This document shows positions 45,301 through 54,322 of a stretch of DNA of 64,000 bases, in pieces (positions within the stretch are counted from its first letter, which is position 1; the number at the start of each line of letters is the position of its first letter). The DNA is taken from NCBI RefSeq assembly GCF_032050975.1, contig NZ_CP116967.1, forward strand, positions 1,795,001-1,859,000. The letters are read 5' to 3'. The notes beneath the pieces are model-generated. The model did no database searches. It worked only from the letters and a program-made list of their open reading frames with translations, and was not told the DNA's origin. The DNA comes from Candidatus Nitrospira allomarina. GTDB taxonomy: Bacteria > Nitrospirota > Nitrospiria > Nitrospirales > UBA8639. The translations under genes were made by a program, and so were the position numbers.

Positions 45301-45465
45301 GTGGATATGCCAAAATTCACGGACAGAACCATTTATGTTCGCTGGCCAATCCACAAGAAGGGTAAGCCTAAGCAGGTTGTCGTTGAGGGCGATGACAGCT
45401 CCCGTGTGGATGATCACGGTATCTGGTTGTCAGGCAATACGTTCACGCTGATGGCCAAATGGTAA
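42346..45465 (+). CDS. Large exported discoidin / six-hairpin glycosidase-like protein 2
   Basis: A 1039-residue exported protein (signal FFKRCVLTLLLILVLLMVP). Two F5/8-type discoidin-like modules occupy ~30-155 (LADGNMETRWSSQAKDEEWA) and ~160-290 (MDGRKDTLWKSDAVDRAELL). From ~600 the (alpha/alpha)6 domain has RTWMRDGAIISATLMRLGFF, SHEGFITPMHSYWDDFWA and IGDMPHTWVGAGYVNSVRG, matching the 36.6 kb paralogue. ATG 42346 overlaps the ATPase stop (TGATG). It closes the sugar operon. Two diverged copies with different binding modules suggest two linkages or steps on one polysaccharide. Confidence 0.82.
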   Translation: MTFFKRCVLTLLLILVLLMVPATAALATSNIPPKDTWRVTASSIQSDEFKPGNLADGNMETRWSSQAKDEEWALIDLGKVVEITGFTLHWEDGYSSKYNLLVSTDAQVWSTVYINDEGDGQMDDIFIRPVSARYVRLDTRERATSWGNSLWEFDIKGTDDIVDISVIAGGGGDTSVLMDGRKDTLWKSDAVDRAELLLDLRRSRTISGLRIDWGDQYAGSVDMAISLDGKAWKEVSSISVSAGSQGQSDFVPQDPSEVRYIRLVLSDPIKAGGGFGISDISLRGPKEVFTPFIRYQFDARRAPFGDYPPHVRGYQTYWTLVGLPIDSEESLFDEYGNLESRRDGPMLMPYVKEGDNLYSAAVAANIHQELQDGYLPAPIVKWETGNGLHFRSEAITSGPVDASMTYVRHRLENRSDTVRKGDLIVTIRPAQINPKWQHGGLSPIHSIRYVHETGKLVMINDKNTYLALSPADSFLGSQYAHGDIANHLRGRVMLSAGVDGNGDAKSIEDKTGTGLLSAAWTYAFELKPGESREVVFAAPLHETLTHLKTAEDFETLRKEYVTFWTDKLNRVGFELANKAVVNTVKSQIAYILLNNDGVVIQPGARSYNRTWMRDGAIISATLMRLGFFDEVRDFLNWYAERVEPDGLVPPILFTSGEVYDGWGRNIEWDSQGQFIYAIMEYYRFTGDRDFLEKHFDAVHRAMKYIVTLRERTLDPKHYAHLEAGERLKGILPPSISHEGFITPMHSYWDDFWAIRGWADGIEMAEILGRNFLADWARTESKKFTTSVRESIAKTIAWKSLDYIPVDADKGTPDPTSIAIAMFPTEAWHVLPADILDRTFRSYDRMVKKRDAGSTPYSYTPYEVRNILALATLGYRKEAFDLHEILFKGRRPANWNEFAEVVLSDSRKGVYIGDMPHTWVGAGYVNSVRGLIVMEEDKSKTLNLLFGTPREWLVGDGIALSNFPTHFGNLTMQAKWDDNDQRLTLDVDMPKFTDRTIYVRWPIHKKGKPKQVVVEGDDSSRVDDHGIWLSGNTFTLMAKW

Positions 45466-45819
45466 ATTGTGGTTTTGGTGTAAGGAGTCAAGGGTAAGGC
45501 GTGAGGCGTAAGGGATGGGATAAAAGGCTGTAGATTATGCCCCCTGTCATGAAGGTATTTTCCTGACTTTTGGCGGAGGTTTGTCATGGCTCAGGACCTG
45601 CTTTTTCAGGACTCTCCTTTGTAGTTTGTCGTTCACCAGCCATCGGGGTCCATGTTCCTGGTCGTATAAGAATATATTAAATTGTGGAAGAATCCTGCCG
45701 CCGCATGACAATGGAAAATGAAAATTGTGGGAGCCCGGTGGGTGTGGGTCACACCCGTCTGTCAACACCCGGTCAACGTGCACATTCACATTCATAATGA
45801 GACGTGAGGAGATCGCTTG
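45466..45819. other. Intergenic region after the sugar operon
   Basis: No gene supported. TTTGTCGTTCACCAGCCATC at 45625 repeats 29051-29070 with one change. A short run GTAAGGCGTGAGGCGTAAGG near 45494 is a local direct repeat. GAGGAG before 45820 serves the next gene. Confidence 0.4.
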
Positions 45820-48318
45820 ATGGTTATGGCTTGGCGTACGTGTAAGACAAAAAATCTGGCGATTATCGGGATGCTGTGTGTGGTGGTGGGCCTGCAAACC
45901 ATTCATGCTGCGGGAGCCACCACCGTGCGTCACGCCAAGAATATGAGCTTTCCGTCACAGTGTGCGGAAGAGGACAATGTGAATATTCCGATCTATGGCG
46001 GTTTTGTGTCCGACTATCAAATCACCGCGTCCTTTCCCACTTATTATCCCCTCCAACGCGGGCAGAAGGATCTCTGTATTGGGGATCTCACCAACTGCGA
46101 ACAGGCGTGGGATATGCGGCCAACGGCGCAGATCGCTTATTACGATGCGGCGCAACGGACCTTGAAATTTGTCTGGCAGTCGCCCGGCTTCTATTGGTAT
46201 CCCATTGAAACGCCGGACGCGGACAATGCGAATGTCGGACAATATGTGTCGCTGGCGTACCCGCCGACAGACCGGTATTGGGTGGGCTTAGGTGCACCAC
46301 CGGCCATGGCCTATTATGACGCGCTCAAACACAATCTCATGTATATTGTCCGGGATGAAAAGGGGCAGTGGCGTCAGCCGGAGATTGTCGATTCCACCGG
46401 CGATGTCGGGAAATTCGTCTCGCTGCGTATTAGTCGGGATAGGCGGCATCACGTCGTGTATTACGATGCGGATCATGGGAATTTAAAATATACCTATAAA
46501 CCCAATCCAGATATGGTGGGCGGATGGGCGACTCCAACGATTCTGGACTCAAACGGCGATGTCGGGAAGCATGCAGTCATGGCGATAGGTCCCACGGGCA
46601 GCCTGCATGTGGTGTATTACGATGCGGACACGAAAGATTTAAAATATGTCACCAACGATGACGCGCATGGGTGGTCGGCGCCCGTGGTCCTGGATGCCGC
46701 CGGGGATGTGGGTACCTACCCCTCAATGAGCGTGTACTATGAGGGTTGGACAGAGAAAATGAACGGGGCCTATGAAGGGCATTATCCGCATATCACGTAT
46801 TACGATGCGAGCAACGGACATTTAAAATACATCTATCAGGATGCACGGGGATGGTCGACTCCGGTCGTGTTGGATGCGTCGGGAGATGTCGGGCAATATA
46901 CGTCCACGGCGTTTGGTCCTGATGGGGCGCTGCATGTGGCATATTATGATGCCACGAATAAGGATTTAAAATACCTGCACAAAGAAGCTGACGCCGAAAC
47001 ATGGCCGGCGGGGATCGTTCTTGATGCGGTGGGAGATGTTGGCCGGTTTGCCTCGCTGGGGGTGACGGCACGAGGCTATCCGAATATTGCCTATTATGAT
47101 GCAGACAACCAGAGTCTAAAATTTCTCGCAAAGACAAAGGCGACCGCGCCACGGTGGGATACCCCTCAGGTCATTGCATCCGGTGCCGCTGTGCAGTATG
47201 CGAGTTTGGTGACTTCGGGTTTTGTGGACATCGCGGATCTCGACGGTAAGGACATCTATAATGACGGCGATGTAGCGGTTCGAGTCATGGATGTGTCCGG
47301 GTGGCCTTATGAATCGGGGATGGCCGTCAATATTGTGGGTGGGCAGTCGGAGCCGGACCACGATTTTATCCAGTTCCTTAAACGGACGGATGATGCTCAT
47401 GCCCCCCCGCAAATATTCGTGCTCTATGCTAATGGATATGCAAGGATTATCACGCAACCCCCGGTGGGACGGGAGGAGCGGGTTTGTTTCGGATCCTCGA
47501 TGATTATCGGGCCGGCGTCAGAGGACTCCTTGTTTCCGTTCACTCCGATTGAGAGGCTGGATATCGATCCGCACACGATGTCCATCAATGTGCAATATAA
47601 AAACGGATCGTCCGCGGTATTGCAGCTCCAAGCCGAACCGGGGAAGACGACGGTTCGGGTAACGGATGTAACGTATGACACCCTCACCGCGCCGTTTGTC
47701 ACCATGCGTTCCATGTGGGTGGCCAATGATAATAGCGATATCTCCCGTATCCGGGCCGCATCCTCTTCCGGTGATGTGCAGACGTACACGATCGATCCGA
47801 CGCATGAGGAATGGACAATGATCCCAGGGGATTCCTGGAGTTTTGACCGGCCGGCTTATTCACGGCACAATACCTCGAGTCCGATTTTCACAATTGATGT
47901 ATTGCGACCATTAGGCTACCTTGTAACCCGGCAGGCTGAAGACTATCGCTCGGGTACCCTGTTGAAATCACCTCGCAAGACGGCGTCCGGGGGACAAACG
48001 ATACGAGGGACGGGGGAAGCGAACTATGTGTTGAACCTGACCGAAGACATTACGAATCCAAGCCTTCGCTTGCGATATACCAAGGGCAACGGCTCTGATG
48101 ATAAGGTCAATATCTCTGTGGATGGCCGACGCCAGGCGACGATCGAGATGGAAGTGGGGGGCAACCTGGGTGATTATGGGGTGACCCGTGAAATGCAATT
48201 ATCACAGGCCCTGTCTGCCGGTTCCCATACGATCACATTGGAGGTGCAATCGGATACCGGAACTTTGGAATTGGACTATTTTGTCATTCACAGCCAAACC
48301 AAACATCCGAATCAGTAG
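45820..48318 (+). CDS. Secreted repeat protein, probable beta-propeller with C-terminal carbohydrate-binding-like domain
   Basis: An 832-residue secreted protein with signal LAIIGMLCVVVGLQTIHAAG. Residues ~100-450 contain about six or seven repeats of roughly 50-60 residues with the core AYYDA...LKY ... W..P.VLDA.GDVG.Y.S, consistent with propeller blades. The middle (~470-700) is beta-rich. The C-terminal ~120 residues (VLNLTEDITNPSLRLRYTKG, ending TGTLELDYFVIHS) resemble CBM6/35-type sugar-binding modules. ATG 45820 has GAGGAG upstream. It may bind a polysaccharide handled by the adjacent operon. No catalytic motif recognised. Confidence 0.75.
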   Translation: MVMAWRTCKTKNLAIIGMLCVVVGLQTIHAAGATTVRHAKNMSFPSQCAEEDNVNIPIYGGFVSDYQITASFPTYYPLQRGQKDLCIGDLTNCEQAWDMRPTAQIAYYDAAQRTLKFVWQSPGFYWYPIETPDADNANVGQYVSLAYPPTDRYWVGLGAPPAMAYYDALKHNLMYIVRDEKGQWRQPEIVDSTGDVGKFVSLRISRDRRHHVVYYDADHGNLKYTYKPNPDMVGGWATPTILDSNGDVGKHAVMAIGPTGSLHVVYYDADTKDLKYVTNDDAHGWSAPVVLDAAGDVGTYPSMSVYYEGWTEKMNGAYEGHYPHITYYDASNGHLKYIYQDARGWSTPVVLDASGDVGQYTSTAFGPDGALHVAYYDATNKDLKYLHKEADAETWPAGIVLDAVGDVGRFASLGVTARGYPNIAYYDADNQSLKFLAKTKATAPRWDTPQVIASGAAVQYASLVTSGFVDIADLDGKDIYNDGDVAVRVMDVSGWPYESGMAVNIVGGQSEPDHDFIQFLKRTDDAHAPPQIFVLYANGYARIITQPPVGREERVCFGSSMIIGPASEDSLFPFTPIERLDIDPHTMSINVQYKNGSSAVLQLQAEPGKTTVRVTDVTYDTLTAPFVTMRSMWVANDNSDISRIRAASSSGDVQTYTIDPTHEEWTMIPGDSWSFDRPAYSRHNTSSPIFTIDVLRPLGYLVTRQAEDYRSGTLLKSPRKTASGGQTIRGTGEANYVLNLTEDITNPSLRLRYTKGNGSDDKVNISVDGRRQATIEMEVGGNLGDYGVTREMQLSQALSAGSHTITLEVQSDTGTLELDYFVIHSQTKHPNQ

Positions 48319-48910
48319 AAATTCCGAAGGTCCATCGATTATCAGGTATTTCTGCCCTGGTACCCGTGTCCGCCATCGAAGGTGAACTCGCGCATGAAGC
48401 GAAGTTAGTTCGTGTGATCAGGTAACCAGCCAGGGGGTGCATGGTCCGCTGGTTGGTGGAACATCCTTTGCTTCTTCAATCGTCTGGCCATGCCTTCCGC
48501 CGAGTATCCCGGCTAATCCTGTCCATTCTGAAATACCGTTCCACCATTCCGTTTCCAACGACAATTCGTTCAATACCCTTGTCCGGTCCTGATTCCGTTA
48601 TCTCAGGCAGAATCGTAGGGGCATTCTTTTGCTGATGGCCAATAGGCGGGTATCGAGCCAGTAAAGGCGGATGGATTGGGAGGAGGGTCGGATATTTCAC
48701 TGAATATCTCCATCGGAAATGGTTCATGTTTAATCTGGACGATCTATAGTAGAATTCATTTTCGTAAGCCAAGAGTGGATAGGGAGATTTTGGTTAGTTT
48801 GTCATAACAGGGCATGTTCATCGCTGGCCTGATGTAAAGCCAGAGAGAACCATAGGGCTGTTTCCGGTAGCGTTGCCTTTTTACTGAGCCTTTTTGCAAA
48901 GGGGTCTGGC
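48319..48910. other. Intergenic region, no gene supported
   Basis: Short frames on both strands lack ribosome sites and motifs. No repeat from elsewhere in the window was recognised here. Confidence 0.35.
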
Positions 48911-49648
48911 ATGCGAATTAAAAAAATCACTATGCAATTGACGCTCGTCACCATGTTTCTCCTTACAGGATGTGGAGGAGTGCAGTCGGGACAAACGACG
49001 GTTTTGAGGGGTTCCCAGTTGCCGGAACAGCAACGTTGGAAGGTTTCCACCAACGCGGTTCTTCCATTGAACGTGGTGACAAACGGGAGTCATGTAACGC
49101 TCAACACCATTGGAGTCCTAAGAGCGATCGATCAGCTTCCAGGGAAAGCGTACATGTGGTTTTATAAAGATATTCCATTTGACTTCGAAACAGGATTCTC
49201 CATTGAGTTTACTTTGCAAGTGCACAAAGTGGAGCAACCGCATAATTTTCTTGATGCGGGCATTATGTTTTACGGTTCTGTCGACATCTCTGACGGGATC
49301 TTCGCCGAAGGACCACGAAGCCATATGATCTTTTTTGATGAGGATGCCATTGGATGGGGAGACGAAAAAGGGACGTTTAAAATGGACACGACTGATACCT
49401 TTCACACCTACACTTTAACGGTTGAGGTTGGAAGATTTGCCAAGGTGTACGTTGATGGAAAACTTGCTTTGAAACGAAATGACTGGGTGGGAATACCCAG
49501 AATCGGCTTTGGAGATATGACGAACGATGATGGGGTCAATGGAAAGTTTTCTATAGGTGACATTATTGTGACTTCCGATCCCCAACGCTCTCCTTCGCGA
49601 CCTGCCCCCCGCCGTCAACTAATCCCTCCTTCACGACGTGGTGGTTAA
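48911..49648 (+). CDS. Lipoprotein with LamG-like (concanavalin-type) domain
   Basis: A 245-residue lipoprotein with lipobox TMFLLTGC. The mature domain (~60-225) alternates beta strands: FETGFSIEFTLQVHKVEQPH, DAGIMFYGSVDISDG, HTYTLTVEVGRFAKVYVDGK and PRIGFGDMTNDDGVNGKFSI. This is the pattern of LamG/3-keto-disaccharide-type jelly-roll domains that bind or attack sugars. The C-terminus is Pro/Arg-rich and disordered. It may belong functionally with the nearby sugar genes. Confidence 0.72.
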   Translation: MRIKKITMQLTLVTMFLLTGCGGVQSGQTTVLRGSQLPEQQRWKVSTNAVLPLNVVTNGSHVTLNTIGVLRAIDQLPGKAYMWFYKDIPFDFETGFSIEFTLQVHKVEQPHNFLDAGIMFYGSVDISDGIFAEGPRSHMIFFDEDAIGWGDEKGTFKMDTTDTFHTYTLTVEVGRFAKVYVDGKLALKRNDWVGIPRIGFGDMTNDDGVNGKFSIGDIIVTSDPQRSPSRPAPRRQLIPPSRRGG

Positions 49649-49831
49649 TCCACCCTATTGATAAACCCAACCCATAGACTTACCGTTTGAAAAGCTTTGT
49701 AAGGGATTTCGTTATTCATCAGATGGATATGAGGCAGATTTTGAAGGAACCGGCAAGAGGAGCAGATGAAGGTGAATGGAGTGATATTTGTTTGCTGGTG
49801 ATTTGTTTTTAGCTGAGGGAATATTATTGGC

Positions 49832-50584
49832 CTAGTTTTTCCCATTCCTGGACTCAGCATAAGACGAAGAATGGAGAGGGAATAATTCATTATAGGTCTT
49901 TTCCCATTCTTCTAAGGGGTCTTTGTGGCCTTTAGAAACGATTTCCAGAAAGGAACCATATTGTAAGGCTCGAGCACTATCAATGATCTGTGTGAGGCCA
50001 TATTCTTTGCGAAAATTATATTCTGTAAAAGCCGCCGAGGCACAGTGAAGGGGAAAAACCCAGTCTCGCTCCTGATTGGTATGATAATCCTTTAAATAAA
50101 CCCGTATTTCGTTAAATATTTTGCAATATTGATTGGCCCTCACCCATTTGCCCCACACCAACTTATAGGCTTCATCTTTTGTAGGGCTTGTTTTTTGTTT
50201 CCAGTCTAATTCGCCAGTGTCTATGCGTTTTTGGGCAAATTCAGGCAGGAAGTCTTTCAATTCGCCAGAAATACCATCGAAACCGGCTAGTTTATGGCCG
50301 GGGCCAATCATGAATATTTCACAATCCACCTGGTGCAACATGGACTCAAGCAACCCTTCCCGGTTGGCCAATACCCTATCGGGAGCCTGCCATAGAGTTT
50401 CTGTCACTTTGTAAATTTCCTGAAGGATCTTTTCCTTGGATGCTTTAGAAAGCTTTTGCATGAACTCATGAGGTGATTTATGAATGTCTTTTTGTAAAAA
50501 GGTCAGAACAATTTCATAAAGGGGATTGGTGGATATTGTTTTTCTGCGATTAAACATACCCCGTAGTTTTTTTAACAACCCCAT
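49832..50584 (-). CDS. Hypothetical protein
   Basis: A 250-residue soluble protein of unknown family. The basic N-terminus MGLLKKLRGMFNRRK is followed by a helical, charged body (SPHEFMQKLSKASKEKILQE) with aromatic-rich segments (YKLVWGKWVRANQYCKIFNE, WVFPLHCASAAFTEYNF). ATG 50584 with GTGGAGGA upstream is chosen over 50599. The DNA is AT-richer than the surroundings. No signal peptide. It stands alone. Confidence 0.6.
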   Translation of the reverse strand: MGLLKKLRGMFNRRKTISTNPLYEIVLTFLQKDIHKSPHEFMQKLSKASKEKILQEIYKVTETLWQAPDRVLANREGLLESMLHQVDCEIFMIGPGHKLAGFDGISGELKDFLPEFAQKRIDTGELDWKQKTSPTKDEAYKLVWGKWVRANQYCKIFNEIRVYLKDYHTNQERDWVFPLHCASAAFTEYNFRKEYGLTQIIDSARALQYGSFLEIVSKGHKDPLEEWEKTYNELFPLHSSSYAESRNGKN

Positions 50585-50599
50585 ACAAATCCTCCACAA

Positions 50600-50977
50600 G
50601 TAGGGGCTAGGTTTTCCACACCGGGAGATTCATGAAGAAAAATACTCGGCATGGAATCTTTCCTATTCTCTGCTTTGCCCTCACGAATTTACTTGAGGCT
50701 GTTCTTCAAATACCGTTTCTGGCAGATGGGGATTGGTTAAAACCGGCTTTCCGTGCCAGGGCCGAGGCAATCCCATAGCAAGTGAGCTGTAAATACGCCT
50801 TAACGGCCTATTTCTTTTAATATAGCCAGGATTTGTCTTATTGGCCAGAGAATGAATGTCGCCGAATAAAGGAAGCAGGGAGGTTCACCCTAGGTGTCTT
50901 TGGGAAAAATGGCGATATCGTGTCCAGCGATTTCACTGCGTATGATGAACGAGCTGAAAAAGTCGACTACAGCTGTC
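50600..50977. other. Intergenic region between two minus-strand genes
   Basis: No gene supported. It holds the promoter side of the 49.8 kb gene; nothing else recognised. Confidence 0.35.
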
Positions 50978-52156
50978 TTACCAAACTATCTCCATCTTTT
51001 CCTTCACTGGTTTTTCTGCACACGATTCCTTTTCCCCATCCCGTGAAGCATGAGCGGAGAGTGGCGAGGGGAAGATTTTGAATTCCGCACGAATGGCAGG
51101 GTGGTCGCTAAGAAAATCTCCATACTTTTCATTGGAATTAGGAGATTGTCTGCCTCGGTTAACAGGATGCCGGAAACGTTGATCTTCCCCTCCGGAGCCG
51201 ATTAATTCAATCCTGGCTCCTTCACCTCCTCGGTAGAAAATGTAGTCCACTCGATTTTTCCAGTAGCCATTGGGTTCTGGACGTGCATTGCTGTCATTGA
51301 GGGCCAACTCATCAAGGAGATAGTCTTTTAAAATTTCATAGTCTTTTCCTGAAGCCTCATTTCCCCCATGGTCATATTGCGAATTAAAATCCCCTCCCAA
51401 AATGAAGGCCCGATCTTTCGATAATTTTTTGATACATTTTGCAAGGAATTTAATTTGCTTTTTTCGAACGGCTCGGTCCTCCTCATCTCTCCCGGCATCC
51501 AGGTGCGTATTATACACGTCAAATTCTGCACCATTCGGAAGACGAACCGGGACTCGAAGAAGCCCTTTGGTCGACCAGCAATCATTTTTCCTATCCAACC
51601 ATCCTTCACAATCTGGAAGCGGTACCTGTGTGACTCCCTCTTCCATAGCTTTAAAGTAGGGTGAAGCGATGGTTAGCCCTGACCCATAGGGGACACGGAA
51701 AGGAATGCCAGGACTATCAAATAACTGAAAACCAACATTGGCGATTTTAATGGGAAGGGTGACCAGCCATAATGGGGCCAAAGCTATCCGTGGACCGTTT
51801 CCCTGTTCTATGAGCTCATAGGTGAATTCATGAACAATTTGCCGGTGAAATTCAAAATCCTCTTGTAACAAAATGAAGTCATAATCCATGAGCAACCAGG
51901 CCATCAAACCACTTCGGGTATCATCATTTCTCACAGGTATACCGACATAAATGGAATTCAGGATCGGAGAAATTCCATGAACATTGTAAGACAGAAATCG
52001 AACAGTACAAGGCACAGGTATCGATGATTCCGATTGTTCCGGAGAACATTCTTCTCGTGGTATAAAACCGTCTGCCCTTGAAATTTCATAACCGAAATCC
52101 GTTAATAAAATGCTCAGTAAGAAAACCCCTCTCATTACGCATTTTAGTATGGCCAT
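50978..52156 (-). CDS. Exported endonuclease/exonuclease/phosphatase (EEP) family protein
   Basis: A 392-residue EEP-fold hydrolase with an N-terminal signal (VMRGVFLLSILLTDFGYEISRA). Family motifs in order: FLSYNVHGIS, ILLQED (metal-binding Glu), VYNTHLDAG, FILGGDFNSQYD, RVDYIFYRG and LSDHPAI (catalytic Asp-His). The pattern resembles secreted sphingomyelinase or phosphodiesterase members more than DNases, but the substrate cannot be told from sequence. ATG 52156 has AAAAGGAG upstream; ATG 52195 would place charged residues before the signal. Confidence 0.88.
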   Translation of the reverse strand: MAILKCVMRGVFLLSILLTDFGYEISRADGFIPREECSPEQSESSIPVPCTVRFLSYNVHGISPILNSIYVGIPVRNDDTRSGLMAWLLMDYDFILLQEDFEFHRQIVHEFTYELIEQGNGPRIALAPLWLVTLPIKIANVGFQLFDSPGIPFRVPYGSGLTIASPYFKAMEEGVTQVPLPDCEGWLDRKNDCWSTKGLLRVPVRLPNGAEFDVYNTHLDAGRDEEDRAVRKKQIKFLAKCIKKLSKDRAFILGGDFNSQYDHGGNEASGKDYEILKDYLLDELALNDSNARPEPNGYWKNRVDYIFYRGGEGARIELIGSGGEDQRFRHPVNRGRQSPNSNEKYGDFLSDHPAIRAEFKIFPSPLSAHASRDGEKESCAEKPVKEKMEIVW

Positions 52157-52339
52157 ATTCCACAACTCCTTTTCTTTTCCCGACCTTATATTCATATGAC
52201 TAATCCATCAGAGGAGCTAGGGTACCCAATTCCCCCAATTAAACGGCCCCTACTTTACTTACCTCAGATTAAAAAGCAAGTGTTCCTCACATAATCTTCC
52301 GGGTTTTTTTCAATGGAAGGAGCAGAGGATGGCAACATG

Positions 52340-52646
52340 CACACGAGGGCATCAATTTCCCGCTTTCAAGGTGAAGCGGTCATGGCCAATATCTGCTAGG
52401 ACTGCACATTGGCTGAATTAGCTGAACAGTTTGCTGGACAAGAAGGATCTTTTAGCCACCGCGTTCGGATCCGGTCAATAACTGAGTGAACACCTATGAT
52501 CAAAGTTAGGGCAGAGCCCTCGGTTTTCCGCCAATGTGATGTGTTGGCCGTACCAGATGGACAGCAAAGGGAGATGGGTCGAAAATGTGTTGGTCGAACG
52601 GCTATGCGTGGCGTGAAGTATGAGGATGTAGACTTTTGGGCGTGAG
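52340..52646 (+). mobile_element. Degraded IS3-family element
   Basis: Two pieces in shifted frames. PAFKVKRSW and then TLAELAEQFAG (52340-52480) match the start of an IS3-type OrfA. MDSKGRWVENVLVERL and then GVKYEDVDFW (52536-52644) match the catalytic-Glu region of OrfB. Everything between is lost and frameshifts are present, so this is a dead internal-deletion remnant. Confidence 0.62.
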
Positions 52647-52778
52647 GCTCCTGCAGCGCTACGCGTGGGACTCACGCCCGACTTCCACCTTAAGCACTGC
52701 AGCAGGAACATGTTAGCCCCAATCGGGTTTTACAGGTAGGGGGGGAATAGTGTTGCGAAAGAGTCCCTCCGCCACAGC

Positions 52779-53099
52779 TTAATATGGGGAATAGGGTTGC
52801 AGGGGGCCCCAACGCAGTCGATCATATGTCCGCAGACGGTTCATTTGATTTAAGTCATGTTGTAGAGCCTCCTGCTGGTAACGATCGTGTTGTTGCCGTT
52901 GTTGTATACGCTGTTGTTGGTACCACGCATCGAAGTTTTGCGACGACGCTGGGGAAGAAGGGATAGGGGTTTGATCATAGAAGGACCTTGGGGGAGTTGG
53001 GTGAAGCTGTGAAGCCGGTCGCCAGGGATCTTCGCCGAATTGGGCCCAGGTACTCCCAGCCATACCCAGGAGACATACAAAAAATATAAGTGCTCGCAT
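52779..53099 (-). CDS. Small secreted Gln-rich protein
   Basis: A 106-residue protein with signal peptide MRALIFFVCLLGMAGSTWA. The mature part is rich in Gln, Pro, Tyr and Arg (WYQQQRIQQRQQHDRYQQEA) and ends in LQPYSPY. No cysteine, no known domain. ATG 53099 with AGGAGG upstream decides the start over a longer frame at 53174. Probably periplasmic and disordered or helical. Function unknown. Confidence 0.6.
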   Translation of the reverse strand: MRALIFFVCLLGMAGSTWAQFGEDPWRPASQLHPTPPRSFYDQTPIPSSPASSQNFDAWYQQQRIQQRQQHDRYQQEALQHDLNQMNRLRTYDRLRWGPLQPYSPY

Positions 53100-53177
53100 G
53101 CGGTAGCCCTCCTGTAAATGGGAAAAAAATGTTCCCAAATGGCCGATTATTTGGATTAGGGGGTAGCGTGGCAAGAT

Positions 53178-53489
53178 TCATAAATAAAGGCAATTCATCA
53201 TAATAGGTAATAAAAGGAAAGTTTCTGATACCTTCGCTCGTTGCTGTTCCCGCTGCGGCTCGTTGAAGGTCTTTTCCCGGGTGGCAATCTCCTCCCGCAC
53301 ATCATCCGGCATGGCCAATAATTACTGCCCGACCATAGAAGTTTTCTTATCAACCTCCAGTTCAGAAAGTGTGAGAGTGCCGTTCTCATTACGAATCAGA
53401 CTGATTCCGATCCCTTTTGTCCCCGTATTTTTCTCCATGGTTGTCAGCATGGCCCCCAGTTGGGCCAACGTCTCAGTTTTTACGGCCAT
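53178..53489 (-). pseudogene. Small gene with an in-frame stop
   Basis: ATG 53489 opens 55 codons (MAVKTETLAQLGAMLTTMEK ...) ending at TAA (53322-53324). The same frame continues for 47 protein-like, charged codons (MPDDVREEIATREKTF) to TGA at 53178. This suggests one ~103-residue protein with a single nonsense change. It could equally be a genuine 55-residue gene. Family unknown. Confidence 0.4.
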
Positions 53490-53598
53490 CTAAGGGCTAA
53501 TTGTTGGAGAGAGCGGCAATCGTGACCCTGAGGAGGCCTACCCTGGACTTGTTAGGAATATGCCAGCGATGTACGGAGAGGGAAGCTCTGCATTGGAT

Positions 53599-53711
53599 TG
53601 GTTGATGGAGAGTGTGAGAATCTAATTTCGTGAGGGCATGGCTCATCCCCCACTCCCACGAGGGGGCCATGCCCCCTCGTACCTTCGCATAGCCGAGGTC
53701 ATACCATGAGG
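53599..53711. repeat. Repeat family 2, left copy flanking the methyltransferase region
   Basis: About 113 bases similar to 55710-55824, centred on the perfect palindrome CGAGGGGGCCATGCCCCCTCG and including GGTTGATGGAGAGTG before and CATACCATGAGG after. Confidence 0.75.
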
Positions 53712-54322
53712 CAAATATTTCTATTATCCAAGTTTCTTTGGCGAACGCGCTCCCCGAACCGGCCTGATGTAGTGTTCAAACTCAGGGGCTCTTGCAGGTA
53801 TTGTCAATTTAACGCATGTTTGGCACACTCGGAGCATGAATTCCAAAACGCCCGGCTTCAACGGCATCGTTTCCGACCGAAATTATTCGTCATGTGATGT
53901 GGCTGTACCATCGATTTTTTTCGGAGGTTTCGGGATGTGGAGGAGCTTCTAGTTAAACGATGCTTTATCGCCAGCTATGCCCTTCGCCCATAATGTCATG
54001 AATTTTGCCCTGTCTATGTAGGCAAGCTCAAGAAACGACAAGGTCGTTCGGATGTACTTGCCAACTCGATAACATGTGTTTTTTCATTCAGGGACAACAA
54101 CACTATTTGCGGTGAGCCGTGGACTCAGACGATGATAGAATGGATATTATTGTGCAACTCCGACACATTTAAATGCAGGCCGCCAATAATCGTCTAATGC
54201 GAAGCCGGGCCTTTCGAGTCTGAAGGGAATCAGTGTGTGCGTAAGGGGTGAGACAAAACCCTTATCAATGTGATCACATCACGTTAATGAACAATGCCCT
54301 ACGATGGGCAGGAGACCTGAGC
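53712..54322. other. Intergenic region inside the flanked cassette
   Basis: No gene supported. GCAGGTATTGTCAATTTAAC at 53795-53814 resembles the 3' end of the methyltransferase gene (GGGTACTGTCAATTTAAC at 55395) and may be another relic of it. CAGGAGA before 54323 is the ribosome site of the methyltransferase. Confidence 0.4.

Noticed and set aside
46100-47150. Possible CRISPR-like array suggested by repeated TATTACGATGCG
   Set aside because: The repeats are in-frame codons of a propeller-like protein with irregular DNA spacing.
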